Made by a program: the position numbers and the translations under genes
Shown: piece after piece, positions 35,203 through 44,150 of the stretch
Layout: each line of letters starts with the position of its first letter
Numbering within the stretch: position 1 is the stretch's first letter
Source: Gammaproteobacteria bacterium
GTDB lineage: Bacteria; Pseudomonadota; Gammaproteobacteria; Steroidobacterales; Steroidobacteraceae
NCBI GenBank assembly: GCA_016874555.1
Contig: VGTW01000005.1
Span: forward strand, 1 to 52,913
Direction: 5' to 3'
Length of the DNA: 52,913 nt
Notes under the pieces: generated by a model
What the model was told of the DNA's origin: nothing
Databases searched by the model: none
What the model saw: only the letters and a program-made list of their open reading frames with translations

Positions 35203-36212
35203 CGTTCGGTTCCTCCATTCGACAGCAGGCGGTACAGGACCGCCATCTGCGCGGGTAGTCGGTTGTAGGCCTCGCGTTGCACGATGCTGCGCGGACCATC
35301 GAGTACTTCGTCGGCAACGGCGACATTGCGGCGTACCGGCAGACAGTGCATGAACTTGCAATCTTTGCTGGCCGAAGCAAACCAGTCTTCGCGCACGCAC
35401 CAATCGGCAAGACCTGCGCGCAGTGCCGCATCGCCAACACTGTCGCCATAGTGCGTGATCGAGCCCCATTCTTTGGCGTAGACGATCTGCGCGCCGGCGA
35501 GTGCCTCGGTACGGTCATTGGTCTCGCGCACGCTACCGCCTGAGGCCGCAGCCGCGACACGTGCCTTGTCCATGGTTTCTGGCGGCAGTGCATAACCCTC
35601 GGGTCGCAGAACCACTACATCCATACCGCGGTGTGCTGCCATGTGCACGGTCGCTGCAGGGACGGCCATTGGCGTGATGCGCGGATGATTTGTCCAGCTG
35701 AGTACGAACTTTGCGCGCTGCGGCACGGTGAGATCTTCAAGTGTCTTCCAATCGGCGAGCGCCTGACAGGGGTGATTGACTGCCGACTCGAGATTGATCA
35801 AAGGCTTGTCGACAACGGCCGACATTGCACGAAAATTAGTCTCGGCGAGATCGTATTTAAGGTCCTTACCTTCAGCGAACGCGCGTATGCCGAGCGCATC
35901 GGCATACGAAGCGAGTATTGGCAAGCCTTCGCGCACGTGCTCTGCCGCCGCGCCATTCATGGTCACGCCGATTCCGCTTTCGAGTTGCCAAGTACCATGT
36001 CCTGGCGTGATCACGAACGAACTGCCGCCGAGTCGCATCATGCCGACCTGGAAAGATGACAGTGTGCGCAGCGAGGGGTTGAACATCACAAGACCGAGGA
36101 TCTTGCCGGCGAGTACGCGCGGCTCCGGATGAGACTCGAGATGACAGGCGAGCGCGATGAGATCGAGGATCTCTTCGCGACTGAAATCGGCAAGGTCAAG
36201 GAAGCGTTTCAT
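35199..36212 (-). CDS. argF': N-acylornithine carbamoyltransferase (ArgF' type)
   Basis: Carbamoylates an acylated ornithine, as in Xanthomonas and Bacteroidetes. The 337 residues start at 36212, overlapping argD by four bases. The carbamoyl-phosphate loop reads FNPSLRTLSSF (the usual R-T-R is R-T-L). The HPCQALADW and MHCLPVRRN motifs are present. The position that decides acyl choice is Glu92 in Xanthomonas AOTCase and Pro90 in Bacteroides SOTCase; here the stretch is MNGAAAEHV, with Ala at that place. The preferred acyl group is therefore unresolved. This sequence looks like a third branch of the family. Confidence 0.88.
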   Translation of the reverse strand: MKRFLDLADFSREEILDLIALACHLESHPEPRVLAGKILGLVMFNPSLRTLSSFQVGMMRLGGSSFVITPGHGTWQLESGIGVTMNGAAAEHVREGLPILASYADALGIRAFAEGKDLKYDLAETNFRAMSAVVDKPLINLESAVNHPCQALADWKTLEDLTVPQRAKFVLSWTNHPRITPMAVPAATVHMAAHRGMDVVVLRPEGYALPPETMDKARVAAAASGGSVRETNDRTEALAGAQIVYAKEWGSITHYGDSVGDAALRAGLADWCVREDWFASASKDCKFMHCLPVRRNVAVADEVLDGPRSIVQREAYNRLPAQMAVLYRLLSNGGTER

Positions 36213-37345
36213 AGGTCGCACAAAGCCTTGCGAAGCAGATCGACATGAGTTTCTTTGAGTGTGTAGGGCGGAAGAAGCCGCAGTACATGCGGATCGGCGC
36301 TGGTGCCGGCGAGAATATTCCGCTCGAGTAGCATCTTTTGAATCTCTTTGGCGGGCTTGGCGGTGATCATGCCGTGCAGAAACCCGGCGCCCTGATGTCC
36401 GGTGACTGGGCCGACGGTGCAGGTATCGCGCAGGTACTTCGACACCCGACGTACGTTTTCGAGCAGGCCCTCGCTTTCGATGGCATCGATCACCGCCTCG
36501 ATGACGGCACAGGACATCGGTCCGCCACCGAACGTGGTACCTAGCCCCTCGAGCTTGATGGCAGCCGTCACGCGCGGCGTCATCAGCAGCGCACCGCAGG
36601 GAAAACCGTTACCGAGCGCTTTGGCGGTCGTGATCATGTCCGGAGTCAAGGCATAGAAATTGGCAGCGAATGGCTGGCCGCTGCGACCGATACCGATTTG
36701 CACTTCGTCGAAGATCAGCAGCGCTCCGACTTCATCGCAGCGCGCGCGTAATGCAGCCAAAAATTCGCGTCCCATGTCGAAGGCGCCACCCACGCCCTGC
36801 ACGGGCTCGACGATCACGGCTGCCGTATTAGTGTCGACCTGTACGGCGATCGCATTAACGTCACGTCGCGGTATCCAGCCGATGTCGAAGGGCGCACGCG
36901 GAAATTCGTACCACTTTTTGTCGGCACCCCAAGTGATAGCACCCGCGGCTGCGGTACGGCCGTGGAATGCACCTTCAACGGCCACGATTTTCGGGCGCTT
37001 GATCATCTTGAATGCCATACGCAGCGCGTTTTCATTAGCCTCGGCGCCGGAATTAACAAAGAACACGCTGTCGAAGGCACCGCCCGCGAAACGCGCAAGT
37101 CGCGTGGCTGCACGCACGCGGACATCCATGGGTACCGCATTGCTCTGAAAATTACAGGCCTCGGCTTGTTGTGCGAGGGCGCGGGTCCAGCCCGCGTGCC
37201 GATAGCCGAGCGCGGCGACCGCGTGGCCCCCGTAGAGATCGAGGATGCGGCGACCGTCGCGGGTATGCAGCCAGACACCTTCCGCATTGATGACCTCGAT
37301 AGGGTGTTGGGCGAACACGGGCGCAAGATGATCGACGGGGCTCAT
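36209..37345 (-). CDS. argD: Acylornithine aminotransferase
   Basis: PLP-dependent aminotransferase (class III) that forms N-acylornithine from the semialdehyde. The Met at 37345 (MSPVDHLAP) with GAGAA upstream gives 378 residues; an upstream ORF start at 37441 lies inside argC. The active-site Lys is in TTAKALGNGFPCGAL, and the cofactor-binding IFDEVQIGIGRSG is clear. Compared with typical ArgD (about 400) it is slightly short but complete. It lies 26 bases after argC, the largest gap in the arg run, and overlaps argF' by four bases. Confidence 0.95.
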   Translation of the reverse strand: MSPVDHLAPVFAQHPIEVINAEGVWLHTRDGRRILDLYGGHAVAALGYRHAGWTRALAQQAEACNFQSNAVPMDVRVRAATRLARFAGGAFDSVFFVNSGAEANENALRMAFKMIKRPKIVAVEGAFHGRTAAAGAITWGADKKWYEFPRAPFDIGWIPRRDVNAIAVQVDTNTAAVIVEPVQGVGGAFDMGREFLAALRARCDEVGALLIFDEVQIGIGRSGQPFAANFYALTPDMITTAKALGNGFPCGALLMTPRVTAAIKLEGLGTTFGGGPMSCAVIEAVIDAIESEGLLENVRRVSKYLRDTCTVGPVTGHQGAGFLHGMITAKPAKEIQKMLLERNILAGTSADPHVLRLLPPYTLKETHVDLLRKALCDL

Positions 37346-37371
37346 TGATAGTTCTCGAGTGAAAAAGCTGT

Positions 37372-38439
37372 TTAGGTCCAACCGGCGGCCGGTGCAGTTA
37401 GTCCCAGGGTTTCCGGAAAGCCGAGCAGACGATTCATCCACTGCACGGCCCCACCGGCAGCACCCTTGTTGAGGTTATCCACCACGCACATCACTGCGAC
37501 GGTGCGGCCTGTGCTGGTCGCGTGCAGTTGGGCATAGTTACTGGCCACGATATCTTTGACACGCGGCGCACTGTCGATTACTCGTACGAATGGCGCTGCA
37601 GCATAGAACCCGCGCAGCTTTTCGAGCAGCGTTTCGCCGTCAAGGCCTGCATGTGCGGCGGCCAGTGTCGCTTGCGCCGTAACATGAATACCGCGTGCGA
37701 AGGGCCCCGAGTGTGGCACGAAAGCGAAGTCGGCTGTGATGCCGCTCGCCGCAGCGGCACAGGCCGTGATTTCGGGAATGTGCCGATGCACCAGAGCGTT
37801 GTAGGAGTAGAGATCGCTGTGGCGGGTCGGGTGGTGAGTACCATCAACGTGCTTTCGCCCGGAGCCCGTGCTGCCAGTGACACCGCTCACGAATAGCGTT
37901 GGCGTCACGAGACCAAGTGAAAGCAGCGGTACGCTCGCGAGCAGGATCGCGGTGGCGAAGCAACCGGGATGGGCCACATGCGGTGTCGGCGATGTGGCCA
38001 GATGTTCAGGCAGTGCACAGGTAAAATCTTTGAGCCGTCGCGGCGCACCATGCTCGTGCTTGTATACAGTAGCGTAGGCTTCGGCGCTGGAGTAACGATA
38101 ATCCGCGGAGATATCGACGACCCGCGGATGGGTGCCAGCCGACTCGGCGGCTTGCAATAAGCGATCGATCAGTGCGGCACTCACGCCGTGCGGTGCCGCC
38201 GAAAACAGCGCACTGATCGGCAGGCTGGCGATTAGCTTCGTCAGATCGCCCTCGGACAGGAAGCGCAAATCACCGAGTGCGAGCGCGAGGTGCGGAAAAG
38301 CCTTGGCGATCGACTCACCGGGCTGCGAGTCCGACATCACGCCTGCAATCTCGAGCTGCGGATGTGCCGCGACGAGCCGCAGTACTTCACCGGCCACATA
38401 GCCGGTACCGCCCAAGATCAGTGTCGGCACTCGATTCAC
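37372..38439 (-). CDS. argC: N-acetyl-gamma-glutamyl-phosphate reductase
   Basis: Reduces acylglutamyl phosphate to the semialdehyde with NADPH. The 355 residues open with LILGGTGYVAGEVLRL (Rossmann). The catalytic Cys lies in AHPGCFATA. The VTGSTGSGR and FVPHSGPFARG segments are typical. The start overlaps the stop of the P-loop gene (ATGA). No domain is missing. Confidence 0.96.
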   Translation of the reverse strand: MNRVPTLILGGTGYVAGEVLRLVAAHPQLEIAGVMSDSQPGESIAKAFPHLALALGDLRFLSEGDLTKLIASLPISALFSAAPHGVSAALIDRLLQAAESAGTHPRVVDISADYRYSSAEAYATVYKHEHGAPRRLKDFTCALPEHLATSPTPHVAHPGCFATAILLASVPLLSLGLVTPTLFVSGVTGSTGSGRKHVDGTHHPTRHSDLYSYNALVHRHIPEITACAAAASGITADFAFVPHSGPFARGIHVTAQATLAAAHAGLDGETLLEKLRGFYAAAPFVRVIDSAPRVKDIVASNYAQLHATSTGRTVAVMCVVDNLNKGAAGGAVQWMNRLLGFPETLGLTAPAAGWT

Positions 38440-39515
38440 GAGGCAGGCACCACCGGGAAGCGGGTGCCGAGGCCGATCGCATCGATGACGCAGTCGCCGA
38501 GCGACGCCCCATCGGTCAGTGCGTTAAACGCAGGCACTTTCATCTGTTCGCGGATGATGTCGACACCGACGGCGTTGTCTGTAGCCGGACCCGTGACCGC
38601 GCAAGGCTCGACGCTGAAACGTTCGCGCAAAAGTTTGACGCCACCCCAAGCGGCGACCGGATCGTTCGCCGAGAGCACGACACCGGTGAGCGCTTGACGG
38701 ATGTCTGCGCACTCGAGAATTGAATCGACGCCATACGTACCGAGAATGCCATCGCCGAGTTCGAAGACGATGACGTCAGGTTTTTTATTCGCGATCTCGG
38801 TGATCATGGTGCGCGTCAGCGCTGGACCCACTCTACGCGTGGTGGCGATCACACCGAGGTCGGTGAAGATCATCGAATTTCGCGCGCCCGCATCTTCCAT
38901 GGCGAGGATGTCGCGTCGCAGCGAAACACCGGTGGCCTTAAAGCAGTCGACGACGAGACCGCGATGACGCATGCGGCTTACCATCGCGCAGGCGGCCGCG
39001 GTTTTACCGGCTTCCATACAGGTTCCGGCAAGCGCAACCACGGGTATGCCCTGTGAATCGAGAGTCGCACCGAAATCGAGCTTACGATAACCCGCGCGTG
39101 CCGGCACACCGATGCGTTCACCCAGATAAGGGAACGTGAGTACCACGCCGAGGACGCGACAATCGAAAGGTTTGCCCTTGTCAGGGTTCGCCGAGTCGCA
39201 GATCCCGAACACGCCGCCGATGTTGAGCATCTGGATCACATCGCCTGCAGCGAGTTTTTCCGGCACATACCCCGAGTAACCAAAGAGCGCTTTACGGTGG
39301 CCGAGCGCACCGACGACGATATCGCCTTTGTTGACCTTCGCCATTCGCCCACTGGTGAGCTCGAGCGTGTTATAGCCAGCTTTGTTGTTGAGAACCTCGA
39401 CCACGACCACCACGCCTTCCTCCGAGGGCAGGTTATCGGTAGCAATGCGTACTTCTTGACCAAGACCACAGGCTTGGGTGATAGACGCGATCTTGTCGAC
39501 GACGATGGTTCTCAT
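38436..39515 (-). CDS. Uncharacterised P-loop protein in the arginine operon (DUF1611/DgcN-like)
   Basis: A 359-residue cytoplasmic protein. The ATG at 39515 overlaps the argG stop by four bases. Residues 1 to about 145 look like a beta-barrel domain (GRMAKVNKGDIVVGALGHRK). Residues from about 185 form a P-loop domain with VVALAGTCMEAGKTAA, followed by VDCFKATGVSLRRD, VIVFELGDGILGTYGV and LTGVVLSANDP. This order resembles DUF1611 proteins and MobB/BioD-type NTPases. DUF1611 includes DgcN, reported as a D-glutamate N-acetyltransferase. Its place between argG and argC, in a cluster lacking argA and argJ, makes it a candidate acyltransferase for glutamate. That function is inference; no conserved acetyl-CoA site can be read here. 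Confidence 0.75.
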   Translation of the reverse strand: MRTIVVDKIASITQACGLGQEVRIATDNLPSEEGVVVVVEVLNNKAGYNTLELTSGRMAKVNKGDIVVGALGHRKALFGYSGYVPEKLAAGDVIQMLNIGGVFGICDSANPDKGKPFDCRVLGVVLTFPYLGERIGVPARAGYRKLDFGATLDSQGIPVVALAGTCMEAGKTAAACAMVSRMRHRGLVVDCFKATGVSLRRDILAMEDAGARNSMIFTDLGVIATTRRVGPALTRTMITEIANKKPDVIVFELGDGILGTYGVDSILECADIRQALTGVVLSANDPVAAWGGVKLLRERFSVEPCAVTGPATDNAVGVDIIREQMKVPAFNALTDGASLGDCVIDAIGLGTRFPVVPAS

Positions 39516-40756
39516 TTCTTTCCAGTCCCCTGCGTCTCGTGGTGGCTTGATGCAGCCGCGCGCTCGCCGGCGCGGCGATGGAAAACGCCAGTAAGGCCGA
39601 CGATACGTGAAAATCCCAAAGCGTCGGCTGCGGTCCACTCGCCCGTGGCTTCGCCGTAGACGCCCTTCGATGCAGCCATGAGTGACCACGGCGAGTCGAT
39701 ACCCTCGATGAAGACTGAGCCCGGACGGAACAATACGTTAACCATGCCGGTCACCCGCTGCTGCGACTTCAGGAACAAGGCTTCGATATCGCGGCAGACC
39801 GGATCGAGCAGCTGTCCCTCGTGGACCCAGTCGCCATATGGACCCGCGAGCATTTCTTTGATTCGCTGCTGCCGTGCGGTGAGCACTAGTTTTTCGAGCT
39901 CGCGGTGGGCATTAAGCAGGACTTCGGCGGCAGGTGCTTCGAAGGCCACGCGACCCTTGGTGCCGATGATGGTATCGCCGAGATGGATGCCGCGGCCGAT
40001 ACCGAACGGTCCCGCCAGCGACTCCAGAGTCTCGATAACCTCGACCGGCGACATCGTCTGGCCGTTAAGACCGCAGGGCACACCCCGCTCGAAATGCAGC
40101 ATATGGCGCTCTGCAGGGCGCGGTTTGTTAAAAGCGTCTTTCGAGAGCACCCAGGCGTCGTCGGGAATACTGCCCTGCGAGGTCAGCGTTTCTTTACCGC
40201 CGATGCTCACGCCCCAAAGGCCCCGATTGATCGAGTAAGCGGCGCCGAAGGGCGGCACAGGCAGCTTTCGATTTTGCAAAAACTCGAGTTCTTCCTGGCG
40301 CTTGAAAAGCCGGTCGCGCACCGGTGCAATGACTTCGAGTTCGGGTGCCAGCGTGCGTAGCGCAACCTCGAAGCGCACCTGATCGTTGCCTGCCGCCGTA
40401 CAACCGTGAGCGATGCTACTGGTACCAAGCTCGCGGGCCATCAGCGCAATTTTTTGTGCCTGCATCACGCGCTCGGCACCGACACAGAGCGGATAGAGCT
40501 GGCCACGACGTACGTTGCCCATGATCAGAAAGCGTAGCACCTGTTCAAAGTAATCGGCACGTGCATCGATCCGGTGGTGGGCACTCGCGCCGAGCGCGAG
40601 CGCACGCTCTTCGAGCGTCTGCGCAGAGACGACATCGATACCACCTGTATCCACGGTGACCGTGATGATTGGACGCTGGTATTGCTCCCTCAGCCACGGC
40701 ACGAGAAACGAGGTATCTAAGCCGCCGGAATAGGCGAGAACGATGGGCTGCGACAT
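39512..40756 (-). CDS. argG: Argininosuccinate synthase
   Basis: Joins citrulline and aspartate with ATP to form argininosuccinate. The ATG at 40756 (MSQPIVLAYSGGLDTS) is chosen for the AAGGA seven bases upstream; a TTG two codons earlier is less likely. The ATP pyrophosphatase loop is LAYSGGLDTSFLV. The citrulline and aspartate sites include AHGCTAAGNDQVRFE and the MSPVEVIETLE segment. The length of 414 residues is normal. Eighteen to twenty-four bases separate it from argR, suggesting one transcript. Confidence 0.95.
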   Translation of the reverse strand: MSQPIVLAYSGGLDTSFLVPWLREQYQRPIITVTVDTGGIDVVSAQTLEERALALGASAHHRIDARADYFEQVLRFLIMGNVRRGQLYPLCVGAERVMQAQKIALMARELGTSSIAHGCTAAGNDQVRFEVALRTLAPELEVIAPVRDRLFKRQEELEFLQNRKLPVPPFGAAYSINRGLWGVSIGGKETLTSQGSIPDDAWVLSKDAFNKPRPAERHMLHFERGVPCGLNGQTMSPVEVIETLESLAGPFGIGRGIHLGDTIIGTKGRVAFEAPAAEVLLNAHRELEKLVLTARQQRIKEMLAGPYGDWVHEGQLLDPVCRDIEALFLKSQQRVTGMVNVLFRPGSVFIEGIDSPWSLMAASKGVYGEATGEWTAADALGFSRIVGLTGVFHRRAGERAAASSHHETQGTGKK

Positions 40757-40780
40757 GGGCAATCCTTGACTGCGAATTCG

Positions 40781-41230
40781 TCAGACGCGGAAGAGTTCGC
40801 GCAGCCGTGCGACCACGATCGCCTGTGCCGTTGCGGTATCGGTGGCAATGAAAATGGTGTCGTCGCCCGAAATGGTGCCGACGATCTCTGGCCAGTCGGC
40901 CTTGTCGATGGCGATCGCCACGCTCTGTGCGGCACCCACCGTGGTGCGCAGTACCGTCAGCGAACTGCCTGCGGTGGCGACACCGCGAACGAACTGGCGC
41001 AGCGTGCCGAAATCATCGTGCGCCCGCTGGTTGGCATCGGGCGGCAGGTAGCGGCCGCCGGCCTTGAGCACCCCGAGATCGCGCAGATCGCGACTGACCG
41101 AGGACTGTGTGACCTCATAACCCTCGTGTTTCAAAAGATCGACGAGCTCGCCCTGACGGCGCACGTCAGCTCTGCGCAGCAGGCGCAGGATTGCGCTTCG
41201 ACGGCCGTTTTGATAGGGGTCGGTCTGCAT
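40781..41230 (-). CDS. argR: Arginine repressor ArgR
   Basis: Arginine-responsive hexameric repressor. The Met at 41230 gives 149 residues, the length of B. subtilis AhrC, whereas upstream Met codons at 41251 and 41257 lie in the predicted promoter. The winged-helix DNA-binding domain holds EVTQSSVSRDLRDLGVL. The C-terminal arginine-binding and oligomerisation domain has GTISGDDTIFI. It is more AhrC-like than E. coli-like. It heads the arginine run on the same strand and probably controls it, itself included. Confidence 0.9.
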   Translation of the reverse strand: MQTDPYQNGRRSAILRLLRRADVRRQGELVDLLKHEGYEVTQSSVSRDLRDLGVLKAGGRYLPPDANQRAHDDFGTLRQFVRGVATAGSSLTVLRTTVGAAQSVAIAIDKADWPEIVGTISGDDTIFIATDTATAQAIVVARLRELFRV

Positions 41231-41270
41231 AAAATTGCGTGTATTTTGCATATTCATGCGTAATAGTCAA
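41221..41270 (-). promoter_or_regulatory. Candidate promoter and ARG-box region for argR-arg operon
   Basis: On the minus strand TTGACT (41270-41265) is 16 bases from CAAAAT (41248-41243), a plausible sigma-70 promoter. An imperfect AT-rich dyad (TGCATAAAAT to ATTTTGCA, read on plus at 41226-41250) overlaps it and the ATG at 41230. ARG boxes are such AT-rich dyads, so autoregulation is plausible. The transcript would have almost no leader before the Met at 41230. No second box was identified. Confidence 0.4.
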
Positions 41271-41329
41271 CAGGCAAGCGCTCGCCGACCTGAGGCGCGC
41301 CGCGGGGGCGTACGTGGACGCGGGTGGGG

Positions 41330-42628
41330 TCAGCCAGCCTTGATGGCGGCGATGCGCTCGACCATCGGCGGATGCGAGTAGTTGAACGCCACGTAGAGGG
41401 GGTCGGGGGTCAGGGTCGAGGCGTTGTCTTCGGTCAGCTTGATGAGAGCACTGGCGAGTTCATCGCCATCGGCATGGGCTTTGGCATAGGCGTCGGCCTG
41501 GAATTCGTGGCGGCGCGAGGCGCGACTCGAAAGCGGCGCCAACATGAAACTGACGCAAGGCAACACCAGTGTGAAGAGCGCCAGTGCAAGCCCGTCATTG
41601 CCCGTGTTGGCGTTGGGCGGTACACCGAGCCCGAGATAGAACTCGGGTTGCTGCGCGAGGAAGCCGAGTGCGCCCAGACCGAGCAGACTCACGAGGAAGA
41701 TCTGCACAATCATCTTGATGGTGTGCTTATGGTGAAAATGACCGAGCTCGTGCGCCAATACGGCTTCGACCTCACCCGGCGAGAGTCGGGCGAGCAAGGT
41801 GTCATAGAACACCACGCGCTTCGAGCGCCCGATGCCCGTGAAGTAGGCGTTCGACTGTGCTGAGCGCTTGCTGCCATCCATCACGAATAGTCCCTTGGCC
41901 GAAAAACCACAACGATCCATAAGCAACTTGACACGCGCCACCAGTGCCTCATCAGCGAGTGGCTTGAATTCATTGAAGAGCGGTGCGATGAACAGTGGAT
42001 AGACGACCATCAACAGTAGATTGAGCGCCATCCAGAATCCCCAAGCCCAGAGCCACCACGCAGGGCCGGCCGTACCCATCAACAAAAGTATCACGGCAAT
42101 GAGCGGCGTACCGATCAAAAAACTGACGAGCAGATTTTTGAGCAAATCACCGAACCAAATGCGTTGCGTCATGCGATTGAAGCCGAAGCGGTCTTCGATG
42201 CGGAAGTGATAGTACCAGTCAAAGGGCAAATCAACCAGACCGCCGATCAGCCCGAAGGCGAGCAGCAGCGTGATTTGGTAAACGAGATCGTCTATTCCCG
42301 AGATATCAACACTAGTTGTGATACCCGTGCCAAAGAAATCAAGTAGAGTGTTGTTGAGTGCATCCAGCCCGCCGCCCAAAGTCCAGGCGAGCAGCATCAG
42401 TACCCCGAAGCCGAAATGCCAGAGGCCAAAGCGCTGCTTGGCGCAGGTGTAGTCCGCCGCTTTCGCGTGAGCCTCGGCGCTGATGGCGTTGCGGAAGGCG
42501 AGCGGTACCTCCGCGCGATACCGACGAACATGGGCGATTTGTCGCCGGGTCAGCCAAAGCTGCAGTGCTGCTTGAATGACCACGAGTACAATGAAAAGAA
42601 CTGTAACAGCGGCTGCGGTCACGATCAT
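41330..42628 (-). CDS. M48-family zinc metallopeptidase (Ste24-like)
   Basis: An inner-membrane peptidase of 432 residues. Several helices (about 1-25, 65-85, 105-125, 155-175, 185-210) precede the metal-binding LAHELGHFHHKHT (zinc-binding HExxH, about residue 296). A later helix and the second ligand region (about 350-380, including SRRHEFQADAYA with the third ligand Glu) complete the active site. It resembles the CAAX-prenyl protease 1 / Ste24 group and probably degrades misfolded membrane proteins; no prenylated substrate is implied in a bacterium. It ends 73 bases before the arg promoter. Confidence 0.92.
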   Translation of the reverse strand: MIVTAAAVTVLFIVLVVIQAALQLWLTRRQIAHVRRYRAEVPLAFRNAISAEAHAKAADYTCAKQRFGLWHFGFGVLMLLAWTLGGGLDALNNTLLDFFGTGITTSVDISGIDDLVYQITLLLAFGLIGGLVDLPFDWYYHFRIEDRFGFNRMTQRIWFGDLLKNLLVSFLIGTPLIAVILLLMGTAGPAWWLWAWGFWMALNLLLMVVYPLFIAPLFNEFKPLADEALVARVKLLMDRCGFSAKGLFVMDGSKRSAQSNAYFTGIGRSKRVVFYDTLLARLSPGEVEAVLAHELGHFHHKHTIKMIVQIFLVSLLGLGALGFLAQQPEFYLGLGVPPNANTGNDGLALALFTLVLPCVSFMLAPLSSRASRRHEFQADAYAKAHADGDELASALIKLTEDNASTLTPDPLYVAFNYSHPPMVERIAAIKAG

Positions 42629-42639
42629 ACGAAGCGATA

Positions 42640-44071
42640 GCTACCGAAGTTAGTGCTCAGCGAGGGTGTTTCGCGCAACGCTGTACTGCACTCGCGAATC
42701 GTCTGCAGGAGGTGGAAGTTACCGGTTGCCGACTGCAGCGTCAACGTGACGCCGGCCTAGCCGCGACGACTGGCATCGACATCCGTGCGATGCGGATTGG
42801 CGGCGAGCAGCGTGCTTGCCATCTCGTCCGGCGATACGCGGGGTAGATCGCTTTCGTGGCCAGGAGGGGTCACCGAATGCGTTGTAAATTCCACTCCCAT
42901 TGCGGTTTTGTGGTCTTCGAGATTGTTTACCCACGCGTTATGGCTATCGCCTGCCAGCACTACGAGATTCACATTGGCGTTAGCGGTATCTTCGGGACAA
43001 CGGCGCCGTGCTACCCGAAAACCACCCCAACTGTCGAAGTTGGAGGGTAGGCTTGCGCGCCCAGCAGCGAGCGCGACCATCAATTTCCTCCGTGTGGTCT
43101 CTGTAGCATCGTCGCTGAGCCAATTCTTTCTTTGTTGCGGCACAATAATCTCGCCTATGACGACCCGCTGTGCGAGGACCTACCAGCGCATCTATGCGTT
43201 TGTCGAGCGTCGCAGTCCCGCACCCAGCCATTACTCCTGCTCTACTCCGAGCATCGTACCTGTTGCCACACCTGGTGGTCCATCGCGAAAATCGACCAAA
43301 GTTTGAGTCAAATTGTTGATGCCCTTCAGCGCGATATTCAGGTCGAGGAGTTCGCTGCGACCCGTGATCCGTATCTCCGCCTTGAACAGCGTGGCCAAGC
43401 TGCTGATCTGGTATTTGCGCCCGCGCTCGCCTGATACCGGCGTCCATTCATTGTACACGCGTTCGGCAACCGCCTTACGGGTCACCCAATCGCCCTCGAT
43501 CGCGCTCTTGTGATTTTCTGCACCGCCCGTACACGCGTCGTTGGCGAGCTCATAGTCGTCCTATCGCGCCATCATCGGATAGAACTGATGCAGCCGCTGT
43601 AGATCGGGATCGGGACTACAGCAGGCATGGCCCAGGCGGTAACCGGTCAGCGATAGAATTTTGTGTGATGGCTGAATGAGCCAGCTCGGCATTAATTATT
43701 TGAGAGTAGGATAGGTACTAATCGAGTATTCATAAAGATAATCACCGATACGCACGATGAGATCGGGATAAGCGCGTTCGCAGGCGTGGACATAGGCGGT
43801 GAACCAACCAAAGTCGATATTCGAGCACGAGAAGGGTCCCAGTACGAATCTTTGAACATCATTTTGCGGCAGTGTGCGAGAGCGCCTGGTCGTGCTCACC
43901 GAACCATCGAGTGCAATGAAGCGATAGAAGCACCGGCGTCTTGGCGCGGAACCTGCAATGATCGTATGAGCCGCGTGCCTGCTGTGCCTGTGCCACACCC
44001 GGCAAAGCGATCGCGCCGATTCCGCACGTCGCGGCGCGCGATTACTGACAACGATCGAGTCGAACGCTCAT
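42640..44071 (-). pseudogene. phoD: Decayed phoD alkaline phosphatase
   Basis: A PhoD-like gene read in pieces. It begins at ATG 44071 with MSVRLDRCQ, then a stop, then a signal-peptide-like GIGAIALPGVAQAQ. The next open part (43696-43998) has FYRFIALDGSVSTTRRSRT and FVLGPFSCSNIDFGWFTAY and IVRIGDYLYEY. A later one (43231-43485) has TRKAVAERVYNEWTPV, and the last (42757-43143) has NLVVLAGDSHNAWVNNLED. Stops and frame changes separate them. No complete metal site can form. It was probably an exported phosphodiesterase used for phosphate scavenging. Confidence 0.9.
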
Positions 44072-44150
44072 GCCGGCTCCCCCTCGGGACGTGTTGTCCG
44101 GGATGTCAGAGGTCGAGGATACCGGAGACGTGCGATTAGAATATGGCGCA

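Noticed and set aside
35203-35469. A 404-residue ArgB with an added N-terminal domain
   Set aside because: The extra part is the argF' gene in another phase. The ATGA overlap at 35202 fits the pattern of the whole operon.
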